64,000 bases of DNA from JAYZBC01 sp036339375 (GTDB taxonomy: Bacteria > Pseudomonadota > Alphaproteobacteria > MPNO01 > UBA2964): NCBI GenBank assembly GCA_036339375.1, contig JAYZBC010000086.1, forward strand, positions 7,989 to 71,988. Reading direction: 5' to 3'. Position numbers and translations under genes: made by a program. Each line of letters opens with the position of its first letter. Position 1 is the stretch's first letter. Below, in pieces: positions 9,137 through 18,211 of this stretch. Below the pieces are notes generated by a model. The model worked only from the letters and a program-made list of their open reading frames with translations, was not told where the DNA came from and did not search any database.

Positions 9137-9241
9137 TCATTTAGTTCGAAATTCAAACCAAAAAAATTAAAACTCGAGAATTTTGTGATTTTAAATTCAC
9201 CCATATTCTCTAAATCAACCTTATAAAAATTTTGACCAAAA

Positions 9242-9937
9242 TCAGATGTCCCATAATTGTCCGTAACCTGATGGATGTTCGGCAATTCCGAGTTTTCTTA
9301 AGGCCTTCCACATCACGACCTGGTTGGATGTAATGACGGGGACGCCAACGTCTGATTCAATAGATTCAATGACATCGATAGCCCTAAAGTTTGTGGCAGC
9401 AACAAAAATTGCGTCTGCATTGGTAATGTTTAGGTCACGTATAATTCTATAAATATCGCTAGGTACAGTGTTGTTAATAGCTGGCATATCAAGTCCGAGG
9501 CCGGTTGCGCTGACAACCGAAAACCCAGAATCCTCAATATATTGGCTTAATTTTTTGACAATTTCAGGAGGATGGGGTGCGATCACTGCAATTCGTTTGG
9601 CGCCTACGGCTTCAAACCCCTCGATCATGGCCGTAGTTGCAGTTAGGGCAGGGAGCCCCCCGGTTATTTCAGAAAGTTGTTTACAAAGTTTTTCATTGCC
9701 TTTTGGCCCCATAACGAAACTGCTCGCAGCACACATATAAGCAATTATGTCTACGTGTGTTTCGAGGAATGTCTTGACAAGTTCTAAAGCTGCGATGGGC
9801 ATTTCTGGTCTTGGACACTTTTGGAGGCGTGCCGCGTGTGTAGAAACACCCTCAGGAGCTAATCTGTGAAAATCGGGCTCCATTACAGCATTATCTGCAG
9901 GTATAATAACGCCGATTCTTCCTCTCCATCCGTACAT
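9242..9937 (-). CDS. Asp/Glu racemase superfamily protein, paralogue of 7063-7800
   Basis: A 231-residue homologue of the maleate isomerase/arylmalonate decarboxylase group, starting MYGWRGRIGVIIPADN, nearly the same as the gene at 7063. The first active-site cysteine is Cys69 (AYMCAASS). The second is missing, with VAATNFRAI at its place. The usual Asn-Asn of the N-terminal loop is Asp-Asn here. The ATG at 9937 has GGAG upstream. A longer frame starts at 9991, directly after the stop of the ornithine-cyclodeaminase-like gene; its extra 18 residues have no match in the paralogue. It forms a two-gene unit with that upstream gene, facing the 7063-9136 genes. Confidence 0.86.
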   Translation of the reverse strand: MYGWRGRIGVIIPADNAVMEPDFHRLAPEGVSTHAARLQKCPRPEMPIAALELVKTFLETHVDIIAYMCAASSFVMGPKGNEKLCKQLSEITGGLPALTATTAMIEGFEAVGAKRIAVIAPHPPEIVKKLSQYIEDSGFSVVSATGLGLDMPAINNTVPSDIYRIIRDLNITNADAIFVAATNFRAIDVIESIESDVGVPVITSNQVVMWKALRKLGIAEHPSGYGQLWDI

Positions 9938-9991
9938 TTCACTTCTCCAATTAAAACTAAAATAACTATCCCTGAGGATATTGATATCCAT

Positions 9992-10957
9992 TTAAGGCCA
10001 CTCAACATTTGTTCCCAAATTTTCCTTCATTGCAATCTGGAAAATTGAAAAAGCAAGGGCAACGTCAAGTGATGTCAGACCCTGAGGGACCGCCACTATC
10101 CGTTCAGTGTCCTTTTCCCTGCCCGGGTGACGGGCGGTGATAGCCTCTGCCAACGTTGCTGTCACGTTTTCCGGTCCAAATTTATCTTGCATGTATAATG
10201 TAGCTAGATCGCCCAAAACAGTGCATTGGTCCCAATCATCTATAAAAATCTTATCAGCCTTTAATATTGCATCTGGTTCGCATTCTTGCCGGCCACCTGT
10301 TGTTACTAGCAATGATCCAGGATTACACCAGATATTTTTTATTAACTGAGCTTCGGCATTAGTGATTGTCAAAATTACATCTGCGCCGTGACAAGCCCTT
10401 TCAATAGAAGCGGCAGGTTTTATATTAGGTATTCCATTAGCTGCCATTTCTTCACAAAAGCGTTTTCGAGTAATTTTCGACCGGGATGCTACTCTTACCG
10501 ACCGGAAGGGAGAAATTTCTTGGATTGCTTGCATTGCGGCACGAGCAAGATTTCCGGCACCGATCAGAGCTAGCTTTTTACTCGATGACTTGCGTAATGA
10601 TTGGATTGTCAATGCTACCATGACGCCGTAGCGCAATTCGCTTAAACGGTCACAACTCACTAAGCCCAAAAACGCAGCGGTTTTTAAGTGGCTCAATAAA
10701 ATCAATTGCATTTCCGCTGAATGAGTGGGGATATGCGAATATTCCCTTACACGAAAACCGACTACTAAGTCTTTGGAAAGGTAAGCCCCTTTAACATGGT
10801 AACGGTTACTTTTATCATTGGAATTGAGAAAAAGACTTCTTGGCTCTGATTGTGAAACCTGATCCTTGGCCTGTTGTTCCAACGCATTGATTATGCTCGT
10901 TTTCACGTCAGAGATACTGAGTAGGTCTGTGGCAATTTTTTCGGTTATCAAAAGCAT
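9992..10957 (-). CDS. Ornithine cyclodeaminase / mu-crystallin family dehydrogenase
   Basis: A 321-residue NAD(P)-binding protein of the OCD/mu-crystallin family. Members include ornithine cyclodeaminase, alanine dehydrogenase, ketimine reductase and opine-type enzymes. The Rossmann motif is ALIGAGNLARAAM in the middle of the protein, followed by a basic RVASRS segment that would fit NADP. The N-terminal half is the dimerisation domain. The gene heads a leftward pair with the racemase homologue at 9242-9937, whose ATG region begins at its stop codon. It is divergent from the aminotransferase at 11247. A role in imine reduction or amino-acid deamination in this block is plausible. A second, more typical paralogue is at 57561-58640. 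Confidence 0.85.
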   Translation of the reverse strand: MLLITEKIATDLLSISDVKTSIINALEQQAKDQVSQSEPRSLFLNSNDKSNRYHVKGAYLSKDLVVGFRVREYSHIPTHSAEMQLILLSHLKTAAFLGLVSCDRLSELRYGVMVALTIQSLRKSSSKKLALIGAGNLARAAMQAIQEISPFRSVRVASRSKITRKRFCEEMAANGIPNIKPAASIERACHGADVILTITNAEAQLIKNIWCNPGSLLVTTGGRQECEPDAILKADKIFIDDWDQCTVLGDLATLYMQDKFGPENVTATLAEAITARHPGREKDTERIVAVPQGLTSLDVALAFSIFQIAMKENLGTNVEWP

Positions 10958-11246
10958 TTCTGCTGAGTGTCCGATTTAGTTGGTAATCCATTATTTTTGA
11001 ATTGATTTTGTTTAGTCAATTGAACCAGAACAAAAAGAATTGGAACAAACGATAACCGGTAGGCAATGCATCCGTCAATTTTACACGTTAAACATTTTTT
11101 TGGCTTTTTTTTAAAGCTAGGGGCAATTAATAATTTGTGAAAAGAGGCTAGCTAGACTGGTAACAGGATAATAAACTTAACGTCACCCGTATGAATCAGA
11201 TGATTAGTTTAATTTTAAAACTCCTAACCTTTTATAAGGGATTTGC

Positions 11247-12407
11247 ATGAAAAGAAGAGCTGCTGCAGAGCGAGCATTAAGTATGCCCCGGTCCGCAATT
11301 CGCGAAATAATGGCGCTGGCTTCTACACGAGAAAATGTTATACATTTGGAGATTGGAGAACCTGACTTTTCAACTCCCGAACATATCATTACTGGGGCTT
11401 TTAATGCTGTAAAAGAGGGGTTTACCAAATACACCCCAAATCCTGGTTTACCAACTCTCCGTGCTGGAATTGCTGAGCACGTATCCAATCGTCCCGGTTG
11501 TAAGGTTGATCCGGAACAAGTGGTAGTTACCACGGGGGCTGTTGGTGGTTTGTTTGGGGCTTTGATGGCAGTAACTGATATTCAAGATGAAGTATTGGTG
11601 CCAGATCCAGGCTGGCCAAACTACGAAAGCATCGTTCACTTAGCCGGTGCGAAGGCAGTACGTTTTACCTTGGATTTAAAATCTGGTTTTGTACCTAGTA
11701 CTTCTCAGCTGGAAGCTTTGGTCACTGATAAAACTAAAGCAATTATGATGAATACGCCTGGAAATCCTACTGGTGTCGTGTTTTCTCATCAGACAATGGA
11801 AGAAATCGCAGAATTGGCGAAACGATATGGGCTATACGTCATCAGTGACGAAGTCTACGAAGATATAATTTTCGAGGGAGAACATATATCCGCTGCTAGT
11901 TACGGTTTGGAGGATCAGCTTTTTCTTGTTTCAGGAGCCTCTAAGAGTTATGCAATGACAGGCTGGAGACTGGGCTATGTCATTTGCCCTTCAGATTTAG
12001 CAAATGTAGTTGCATCCCTACAGGAACCCGTTGCTTCGTGTGCTCCTTCCATATCACAAAAAGCCTATGAGGTTGCTCTCTCTGCCAATCAGAATTGTGT
12101 TTTGGATTTTAAGGAAATTTATCGTCGCCGTAGGGATATTTTAGTTGAAGAATTTGGCAATACAGGGCTTTTACCGGTTGTACCAGCAGGAGCCTTTTAT
12201 TCTTTGGTAAATATAACGGAACGGCATGCCAAAAATGGTTCCCTTGAATTTGCAAAAAAATTACTTTTAGAAACTAACGTTGCTGTGGTACCCGGTATTA
12301 CGTTCGGTCCTTCCTGTGATAAATATGTCCGGGTAGCCTTTACGACTGATGATCAAGCTTTACGAAAAGGATTGAAAATTTTAAGGGACTTTATTCAGCA
12401 TGGCTGA
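11247..12407 (+). CDS. Class I/II PLP-dependent aminotransferase
   Basis: A 386-residue fold-type I aminotransferase, distinct from that at 4475-5677. Signature elements are LEIGEPDFSTPEHI near the N-terminus, the MNTPGNPTGV loop, the YVISDEVYEDI strand with its PLP-binding Asp, and the catalytic Lys in SGASKSYAMTGWRLGY. The ATG has AAGGGA at good spacing. It is the last rightward gene of the first block and converges on the TTT operon, with a 14-bp stem hairpin between them. The 289 bases upstream, shared with the divergent OCD-like gene, hold no other gene and presumably both promoters. The amino donor is not predictable. Confidence 0.9.
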   Translation: MKRRAAAERALSMPRSAIREIMALASTRENVIHLEIGEPDFSTPEHIITGAFNAVKEGFTKYTPNPGLPTLRAGIAEHVSNRPGCKVDPEQVVVTTGAVGGLFGALMAVTDIQDEVLVPDPGWPNYESIVHLAGAKAVRFTLDLKSGFVPSTSQLEALVTDKTKAIMMNTPGNPTGVVFSHQTMEEIAELAKRYGLYVISDEVYEDIIFEGEHISAASYGLEDQLFLVSGASKSYAMTGWRLGYVICPSDLANVVASLQEPVASCAPSISQKAYEVALSANQNCVLDFKEIYRRRRDILVEEFGNTGLLPVVPAGAFYSLVNITERHAKNGSLEFAKKLLLETNVAVVPGITFGPSCDKYVRVAFTTDDQALRKGLKILRDFIQHG

Positions 12408-12462
12408 CCTTAAATTTCTATGATCTTTATCTGTTCAACCGAAACAATAATTTCTGACGGGA

Positions 12463-12497
12463 GATTGATTGGTTTTTCAAGTCAAAACCAATCAATC
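12463..12497. terminator. Hairpin between convergent aminotransferase and tctAB genes
   Basis: A perfect 14-bp inverted repeat with a 7-base loop. The arms are 12463-12476 and 12484-12497, and the sequence includes GATTGATTGGTTTT. It overlaps the last codons and stop of the leftward tctAB gene. It lies 55 bases past the rightward aminotransferase, so it can serve both convergent transcripts. The left arm ends in a T run on the plus strand, but neither direction has a classical U tract after the stem. Confidence 0.55.
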
Positions 12498-14458
12498 CCC
12501 AAAGGTTGGAACAAAGCGGGCGTTGGCCAAAAAACCTTTAGTAAAACATCGAATACTGTAAATACAAAAATTTCGGAAAGACCAGTGATGATTAATGCCT
12601 CTTTCCAAGTGCCCTGGTATTTTCTTACAAATAAAATAGCGAAAAGGCCTACGGCTATATGAAAACCCACTAACCAGACACCGCCTGCCAAACCGAACAA
12701 CCAAAGAAATGCCTCAATGGTTTTCAGCAAAGTATTAGAATGTTCTTGTGCGCCTGTTGAGGCTTCCAAATTTGGCATTGCAGAAAAGATAATGCGGAGA
12801 TGAAAGTAAATTTGTAAAAATCCCAGTGGTATGCCGATGCCAGCTAAAAAATAAATGATTAGGGCCGCCCGAAAGATCCAGTCTGTGCTTATATAAGCCG
12901 CTCCTAAGAATAAAACGGCCAAGAATAAGATAAACAAAACATCGGCCCAACGGTGGTTTGCGTTTAAGCTTGTATTGTCTTCAGTTGCGGCTTGGCCTTT
13001 TCTTTTTCTGTTTCGAATAATAGGAACGACAAGAGTTAAAATTACCAATAATAAAATTGCAATGACTCCTGGTTCGAACAGCCAATCCCAACCATAACGG
13101 GCATTTGAAAGCCAAAGATAACTTTCTAGTTGACCACCTAAAACGACGGCAACCAAAAGCGGTGGCCTTGGCCAATCCAAAAGTTTCATCAAATAACCTA
13201 AAACAGAGAAACACAAAAAAGTTAAAATATCCCACCAAACATAATGTGCTGCATAAGAGGCGGACACACACAGAATTAAAGTCATGGGTACAATTATGTA
13301 AAACGGCATCAAACTCAGTTTGGCAAACTGACCTGCCGCTCCAATTGCCAGACCAGCGGCAATGATGTTAGCAACGACCAGGACAACAATCATTGCCATG
13401 GTATAAGGTAATTGTTCAGTAAGCATTGCTGACCCGGGTGTGATGCCAACCGAAATAAATGCGACTAGCATCAATGCAAGTGATGTTGATCCTGGTATTC
13501 CGAAAGCAATGGTGGGAATAAGGGCTCCCCCTTCTTTGGCGTTGTTTGAACTTTCAGGAGCTATTACGCCTCGAACGTCACCCTTTCCAAATTTTTCGGG
13601 ATTTTTCTCTGTTTGTACGGCATGGGCGTAAGCAAACCAGTCAGCCACTGATGAACCCAGTCCTGGTAAGACACCTACCCATACACCAATGACTGAGCAT
13701 CGAATTACAAGCCACCAATTTTTGAAAACATCAAGCATTCCTCGTACTAGGCCGTGTCCAAGCCCTTCTGTTTGAGCTATTGAGGAACGCCGTACCGAAA
13801 GCGCGATCATCTCCGGAACAGCAAAAAGACCAATTCCCACGAGGATAAGACTTATGCCCTCGGCGAGGTATTCCCCGCCAAAAGCAAAACGTTCAATACC
13901 TGTCTTGTTATCCATCCCGACTGTAGATATGAAAACCCCAATTATCGCGGCGATAAGACCTTTAATCGGTGCATTGCCGCTTAAAACGCCAACCGCACTT
14001 AGTCCCCAAATGACCAGCATTAAGAATTCTGGGGAGCCGAAACTTAGCACCAGAGGTTTAAGGATAGGGAGGCTTAAGAGGAGTACAGCAGCACCAAAAA
14101 TGCCACCCAAGGGTGAAGCTATAAAAGCGGCTCCAAAAGCTCTCTTTGCCTCACCCTTCTGTGCCATTGGGAAGCCATCTACAATTGTTGCTTGAGAGCC
14201 TGCGCTGCCTGGTACCGCTATTAGCACCGATGGAAAGGTATTGGCTGTGTTTGAAACCGCTCCAATGCCTAAAAGGAAAGCAATCGCGGGATAGGGATCC
14301 AACGTAATCGCAAACGGTAAGACTATCGTGATGAGTAAAAGGACACCAATGCCCGGGAGTGCTGCAAAAAAAGAACTCCCAAAAATGCCTATGACCATTA
14401 GAAACATCGGCCAAGGCCTAGTTATTTCAGTAATTGCGATTAGAAGGGCATCTATCAT
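12482..14458 (-). CDS. tctA: Tripartite tricarboxylate transporter permease, TctA fused to TctB
   Basis: The large membrane component of a TTT (Bug/TctABC) importer for carboxylates, 658 residues. The first ~500 residues are TctA. They include the ALPGIG motif, the AVSNTAN region, the VPGSAGSQATIVDG loop and the GKGDVRGVIAPE and GALIPTIAFGIPG blocks, with many membrane helices. Residues after ~510 form a separate bundle of about four helices that looks like TctB, usually a separate small protein. The ATG at 14458 begins MIDALLIA, as in homologues. An upstream TTG at 14488 would start inside a terminator hairpin and is rejected. It follows tctC (14571-15872) in a two-gene operon; the second TTT system keeps TctB separate. 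Confidence 0.9.
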   Translation of the reverse strand: MIDALLIAITEITRPWPMFLMVIGIFGSSFFAALPGIGVLLLITIVLPFAITLDPYPAIAFLLGIGAVSNTANTFPSVLIAVPGSAGSQATIVDGFPMAQKGEAKRAFGAAFIASPLGGIFGAAVLLLSLPILKPLVLSFGSPEFLMLVIWGLSAVGVLSGNAPIKGLIAAIIGVFISTVGMDNKTGIERFAFGGEYLAEGISLILVGIGLFAVPEMIALSVRRSSIAQTEGLGHGLVRGMLDVFKNWWLVIRCSVIGVWVGVLPGLGSSVADWFAYAHAVQTEKNPEKFGKGDVRGVIAPESSNNAKEGGALIPTIAFGIPGSTSLALMLVAFISVGITPGSAMLTEQLPYTMAMIVVLVVANIIAAGLAIGAAGQFAKLSLMPFYIIVPMTLILCVSASYAAHYVWWDILTFLCFSVLGYLMKLLDWPRPPLLVAVVLGGQLESYLWLSNARYGWDWLFEPGVIAILLLVILTLVVPIIRNRKRKGQAATEDNTSLNANHRWADVLFILFLAVLFLGAAYISTDWIFRAALIIYFLAGIGIPLGFLQIYFHLRIIFSAMPNLEASTGAQEHSNTLLKTIEAFLWLFGLAGGVWLVGFHIAVGLFAILFVRKYQGTWKEALIITGLSEIFVFTVFDVLLKVFWPTPALFQPLGIDWF

Positions 14459-14478
14459 TATGTGTAAATAAAAAGACC

Positions 14479-14498
14479 GGCGGGCCAAAAGGCCCGCC
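14479..14498 (-). terminator. Intrinsic terminator/attenuator between tctC and tctAB
   Basis: A perfect 8-bp GC-only stem (GGCGGGCC / GGCCCGCC) with a 4-base loop, followed on the minus strand after GGT by a CTTTTTATTT tail. It sits after the tctC stop and directly before the tctAB start. It probably lets much more tctC than tctAB message accumulate. Confidence 0.75.
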
Positions 14499-14570
14499 TG
14501 TTGTTAAAAATGTTTTTATTAATTTCAAATATAAACTTTTTTCTTTCCGTTTTCGGGAATTAACAAAAAC

Positions 14571-15872
14571 CTATTTGCAGTCAATTTTAACTGCATTTTT
14601 CATACCCTTTACCTTAAAGGAACACTTCATACCTACTTTTAGTGCCTTTGGCTTAACAGACTTACCCGAGACGGTAACTTTGGTTTTTTTGCCAACCTTG
14701 AGCTTGCCTTTGTTTTTTTTGCCCTTCCATTTGACACTTTTTCCGCCTTTTTTGATTTTCGTAATTTTACCTTTGTGAAAATAAATTTTGTTTTTAAAGG
14801 CAGCCAACCCGTACTTTTGTTTCAAGTCTTCGGCATAACTAACAGCTTCAGGTGGTGCGCTAAATACGTTTTGAACCATCTTTTCCACGGTTAATCCATC
14901 AATGTAGTTTATTTCTTTACTAAATTGTTTTCGGGCTATTTTGAGAAATTCTGGATCGTTGACAGATGCCTTATAAGCAGACCTGAATGCGTCCACGTAA
15001 CCTTTGGGGGTTCCTGGTGGCATTCCCATCCATTTATCAATTTGGGAAGGTGCCGTCATTGAACGATATCCTTGCCAGGAAAGTTCTGGAATTTTTGTTT
15101 TACTTTTAGCTTGGAGCATTTTCACAAAAATGGGAACATTTTTGAAGGACGGACGACGGGAAATTTCCCCCCCGACGAGTTGACCATCTTGGGCAATAAG
15201 ATCAACAACCCCTTCATTCGCCAATTGATTGATTACATAAGCATTATTGGTGGCAAAGACATCGATTTCGCCTTGGCGGATTGCTTTGCTCATTTGCCCT
15301 ACACCCCGGTAGCCAGGGATCCAACGTACATTCCAACCTAAATACTCAGCACCCCACATTGGAATGGATTGCCAACTTCGGGTGCCAGCAATTGCGGCTA
15401 CAATTACTGGTTTTTCTGATTTATTGTTTAATCTTTTGTGTGCATCTTTCCGAATAAAAATGACACTACCACCTCGGTTAACAGAGCCAATAAATTCAAA
15501 TTTTTTGGGGTCATACCGCGCCGAACGTCGCCTTAAAGTTAGGGGAGAAATTACAGTGCCATCGCTTTGCATAAACGTTAGCCCATCTGGCTTGGATTTA
15601 TTCATGAGGTAGTTTGCTGCACGAATTTTACCTCCACCTGATCCCATATTCCTAATGACAATGGTTGGGTTTCCTGGCAAATATTTTTCCATAAATTGTG
15701 AAACCAGTCGTCCTATCCGGTCAGTTCCACCTCCTGCGCTTGAAGCGATGATGAGTTGAACCCGTTTGTCTTTTAGTGAAACATTGGATAGTGCTGTATG
15801 GGTCAATGAGGTAGCAAAAAAACCACCGACAATTATAAATATTAGAAATATCCGAACTGATAAAAAGTTCAT
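14571..15872 (-). CDS. tctC: TctC (Bug-family) periplasmic binding protein with Lys-rich C-terminal extension
   Basis: A periplasmic solute receptor of a TTT importer, 433 residues. An N-terminal hydrophobic signal segment covers residues 1-28. The Bug domain follows, with IIASSAGGGTDRIGR, the pyroglutamate/carboxylate-binding loop. The ATG at 15872 follows AGGGAGGA. The Bug fold normally ends near residue 330-360. Here residues ~366-433 form an extra, very basic domain (HKGKITK..., VTVSGKSVK, KVGMKCS, KIDCK) with two cysteines. A closely similar tail is on the other TctC at 35687-36925. The tail may be a small beta-barrel resembling DUF5666. The ligand is unknown. It is divergent from the VOC gene at 16043. 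Confidence 0.9.
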   Translation of the reverse strand: MNFLSVRIFLIFIIVGGFFATSLTHTALSNVSLKDKRVQLIIASSAGGGTDRIGRLVSQFMEKYLPGNPTIVIRNMGSGGGKIRAANYLMNKSKPDGLTFMQSDGTVISPLTLRRRSARYDPKKFEFIGSVNRGGSVIFIRKDAHKRLNNKSEKPVIVAAIAGTRSWQSIPMWGAEYLGWNVRWIPGYRGVGQMSKAIRQGEIDVFATNNAYVINQLANEGVVDLIAQDGQLVGGEISRRPSFKNVPIFVKMLQAKSKTKIPELSWQGYRSMTAPSQIDKWMGMPPGTPKGYVDAFRSAYKASVNDPEFLKIARKQFSKEINYIDGLTVEKMVQNVFSAPPEAVSYAEDLKQKYGLAAFKNKIYFHKGKITKIKKGGKSVKWKGKKNKGKLKVGKKTKVTVSGKSVKPKALKVGMKCSFKVKGMKNAVKIDCK

Positions 15873-16042
15873 CAAAAATTCCTCCCTTTTTTAATTGGTT
15901 TTTTCTAAATAATTAGGCTTGACCTTGTCTTTTTTCCAATTTAAATGGCCAAAAGTAGAACGTACAAGAGCTACAAAAAAACCATTATATTTTTGACAAC
16001 ATTAATGTAACATCGTGTAAGATTATACAAAAGGAAAAGCCC

Positions 16043-16846
16043 ATGTTTGCCAAAATAAATCATGTCGCAATGATGTCTACTAACTATGCCATGCTCGGTA
16101 AGTTTTATGAGGTACTTTTTGGGATGAAAACATCTCCCAATGCACGACCGCAGAGTGCGGTAACAGTTGGAGATGGGTATGTAGGACTTAACATTAATCC
16201 TAGACGGCCTGGTCGGCCGGGAGGTTTAGATCATTTTGGCGTCCAAGTCGAAGACGTAGACAAAGTTTTTGACCGGATGGGGGAAAAATATCCAGAGGTT
16301 AAATGGTTAAAACGTCCGGGAAACCGGCCTTTTGCTGGTATCACGACTCATGACCCGGACGGAAATATTTTTGATCTTTCTCAAAAAAGTATGGAAAATA
16401 GAAAAGATATTTATGCTGATGGGGAATGGGACCAGCCTCGACATGTAAGTCATTTTGCTCTCCGGACCCTTAATCCAGAAAAATGTGCCGAGTTTTATTG
16501 TGACGTTTTGGAACTTAGTCTAGCTAATAGGGAAGAGGGCGATGAAAACTATTATGTGACAGATGGACGTATGACCGTAGTGTTGGCCCCTTGGGATATC
16601 ACTAATTACGCTAATACGGGAATTTCTCGGTCGGGGCCGGATCATTTTGGTTTTAAAGTGGAAAGTGTAGAAGCATTTAAGGACAGTCAAAAAGCCATGA
16701 TCGAGCGTAATCAGAACCTTACACCCCCTGGCGTAGGTATTGGTCCAGAGGGAAAAGCACGTCTGGAAATGTTTGAAAAAAATGCGCCCTACGCCCAACA
16801 TTTTTTGTCTGATCTTGATAATGTTTTACTCGCGGTGTCTGAATAA
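16043..16846 (+). CDS. Two-domain VOC (glyoxalase/extradiol dioxygenase fold) protein
   Basis: A 267-residue protein with two vicinal-oxygen-chelate modules in tandem, each starting with a His-containing strand (INHVAMMS and VSHFALRT). The middle strands carry further histidines: LDHFGVQV in the first module and PDHFGFKV in the second. Such proteins act as ring-cleaving extradiol dioxygenases, glyoxalases or epimerases. THDPDGNIFDL in the first module corresponds to the strand that usually supplies the acidic ligand, with Asp instead of Glu. AAGGAAAA precedes the ATG. It is a single gene between two leftward transport operons. The metal-dependent fold is well supported, the reaction is not. 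Confidence 0.82.
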   Translation: MFAKINHVAMMSTNYAMLGKFYEVLFGMKTSPNARPQSAVTVGDGYVGLNINPRRPGRPGGLDHFGVQVEDVDKVFDRMGEKYPEVKWLKRPGNRPFAGITTHDPDGNIFDLSQKSMENRKDIYADGEWDQPRHVSHFALRTLNPEKCAEFYCDVLELSLANREEGDENYYVTDGRMTVVLAPWDITNYANTGISRSGPDHFGFKVESVEAFKDSQKAMIERNQNLTPPGVGIGPEGKARLEMFEKNAPYAQHFLSDLDNVLLAVSE

Positions 16847-16912
16847 ACCACCCTTCGTTGCACAATCACATGGTACAAAGAACCTTCTATTAATACTGGA
16901 TAAAAATTGAAG

Positions 16913-18211
16913 TCAAAACAATAAATTAGGCAACCATAGCGCAATTTGGGGAAACAGGAATAACAGCAAAATTAGTAGTGCATCCGCAACCAAGAATGGG
17001 GCAATACCACGAAACATTGTTGTTAGGGCAATATCCGGAAGCTGTGCCCGCATCACAAAAATATTTAAACCTACTGGGGGGGTGATTAGACCTATTTCTA
17101 CCACTACAACCATGAGAATTCCATACCACACAGAGTCATAGCCTAAGGCTACCGCTACAGGCAGGAACACTGGGACTGTTACCAAAATGATTGCAACCGC
17201 ATCAAGGACGCAGCCTAGTATTATATAAAAAATTAAAATCATCAGGATCACTGCCCAGGGTGCCAACTCAAAAATTTTAATTATATCGATAAGCGCGTTG
17301 GGCAGACGGGTTTGGACCACAAAATAGGCGAAGATCCAAGCGCCAACAATAATAAACATCAACATTGCCGTGGTTCGTAGCGTTTCCATAACGCAGTCAT
17401 AGAGGCCGCCCCACGTGAGTTGGCGTGTCGCGAAAGCAATAACAATGGCAACAAAAGATGCAATGCCTGCCGCTTCAGTCGGGCTGAACCAACCGGCGTA
17501 GATACCGCCAACGGCGATGCTAAATAGTAGGACTAACTTCCACATTGCGATAATGGCCCTAAGGCGTTCACCTATAGGCATCTTCGGGCCTTCGGGGGCC
17601 CATTCGGGATGTATCCTCACCATCACCCATACAACCATCATAAAGAGAACCACCAGAATAAGGCCGGGGATCATCCCAGCAGCAAACAGCATCGGAACAG
17701 ACTCTTCCGCAGCCAGAGCGTAGATCACCATAATCACCGAGGGTGGAATTAAAATGCCGAGGGTGCCTCCCGCGGCGACGGCACCCGTAGCAAGCCGTTC
17801 ATCATAGCCGTAGCGTCGCATTTCTGGTACTGCAATTTGTGTAAAGGTTGCGGCGGTCGCTAGTGAGGAACCGCTGATTGCCGAGAAACCTGCACAAGCG
17901 CCAATTGTGGCCATAGGGAGCGATCCCCGTTTACCCGCGAAAACTGCGTTCGCTGCCTGAAAAAGTTCAAAAGACATGTTGGATCTCGTCGCAACAATCC
18001 CCATCAGGATAAACAGCGGTAACACGGAAAAGGAATAGTGAGTGAGGTCGTATGGTGTAGTGCCAAAAACGATAAAAGCTTTTTCCCAGCCATCAATTGC
18101 TGCATATCCGGCGAGCCCGACCAGTCCCATGGCGGCGCCCAATGGAACTCGCAAAAGGCTTAATCCTATAAGTACTAGGATGCCGATGCCGCCGATTTCT
18201 TGGGGCGTCAT
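16913..18211 (-). CDS. dctM: TRAP transporter large permease DctM
   Basis: The 432-residue, roughly 12-helix ion-coupled translocation subunit of a TRAP importer. Family landmarks are the SLLRVPLGAAMG N-terminus, GSLPMATIGACAGFSAISGSS and the GTLGILIPPSV motif near the middle. It overlaps dctQ by four bases (ATGA), so translation is coupled. Base composition is unusual. Two lines of dctM and dctQ counted by hand gave about 60 and 52 % GC, against about 35 % for a line of the flavin hydroxylase gene nearby. This suggests recent acquisition. It is the last gene of the dctP-dctQ-dctM operon. Confidence 0.93.
   Translation of the reverse strand: MTPQEIGGIGILVLIGLSLLRVPLGAAMGLVGLAGYAAIDGWEKAFIVFGTTPYDLTHYSFSVLPLFILMGIVATRSNMSFELFQAANAVFAGKRGSLPMATIGACAGFSAISGSSLATAATFTQIAVPEMRRYGYDERLATGAVAAGGTLGILIPPSVIMVIYALAAEESVPMLFAAGMIPGLILVVLFMMVVWVMVRIHPEWAPEGPKMPIGERLRAIIAMWKLVLLFSIAVGGIYAGWFSPTEAAGIASFVAIVIAFATRQLTWGGLYDCVMETLRTTAMLMFIIVGAWIFAYFVVQTRLPNALIDIIKIFELAPWAVILMILIFYIILGCVLDAVAIILVTVPVFLPVAVALGYDSVWYGILMVVVVEIGLITPPVGLNIFVMRAQLPDIALTTMFRGIAPFLVADALLILLLFLFPQIALWLPNLLF

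Noticed and set aside
14571..14770. The Lys-rich tail of TctC as a frameshift artefact
   Set aside because: The same tail with the same two cysteines occurs on a second, diverged TctC at 35687-36925.
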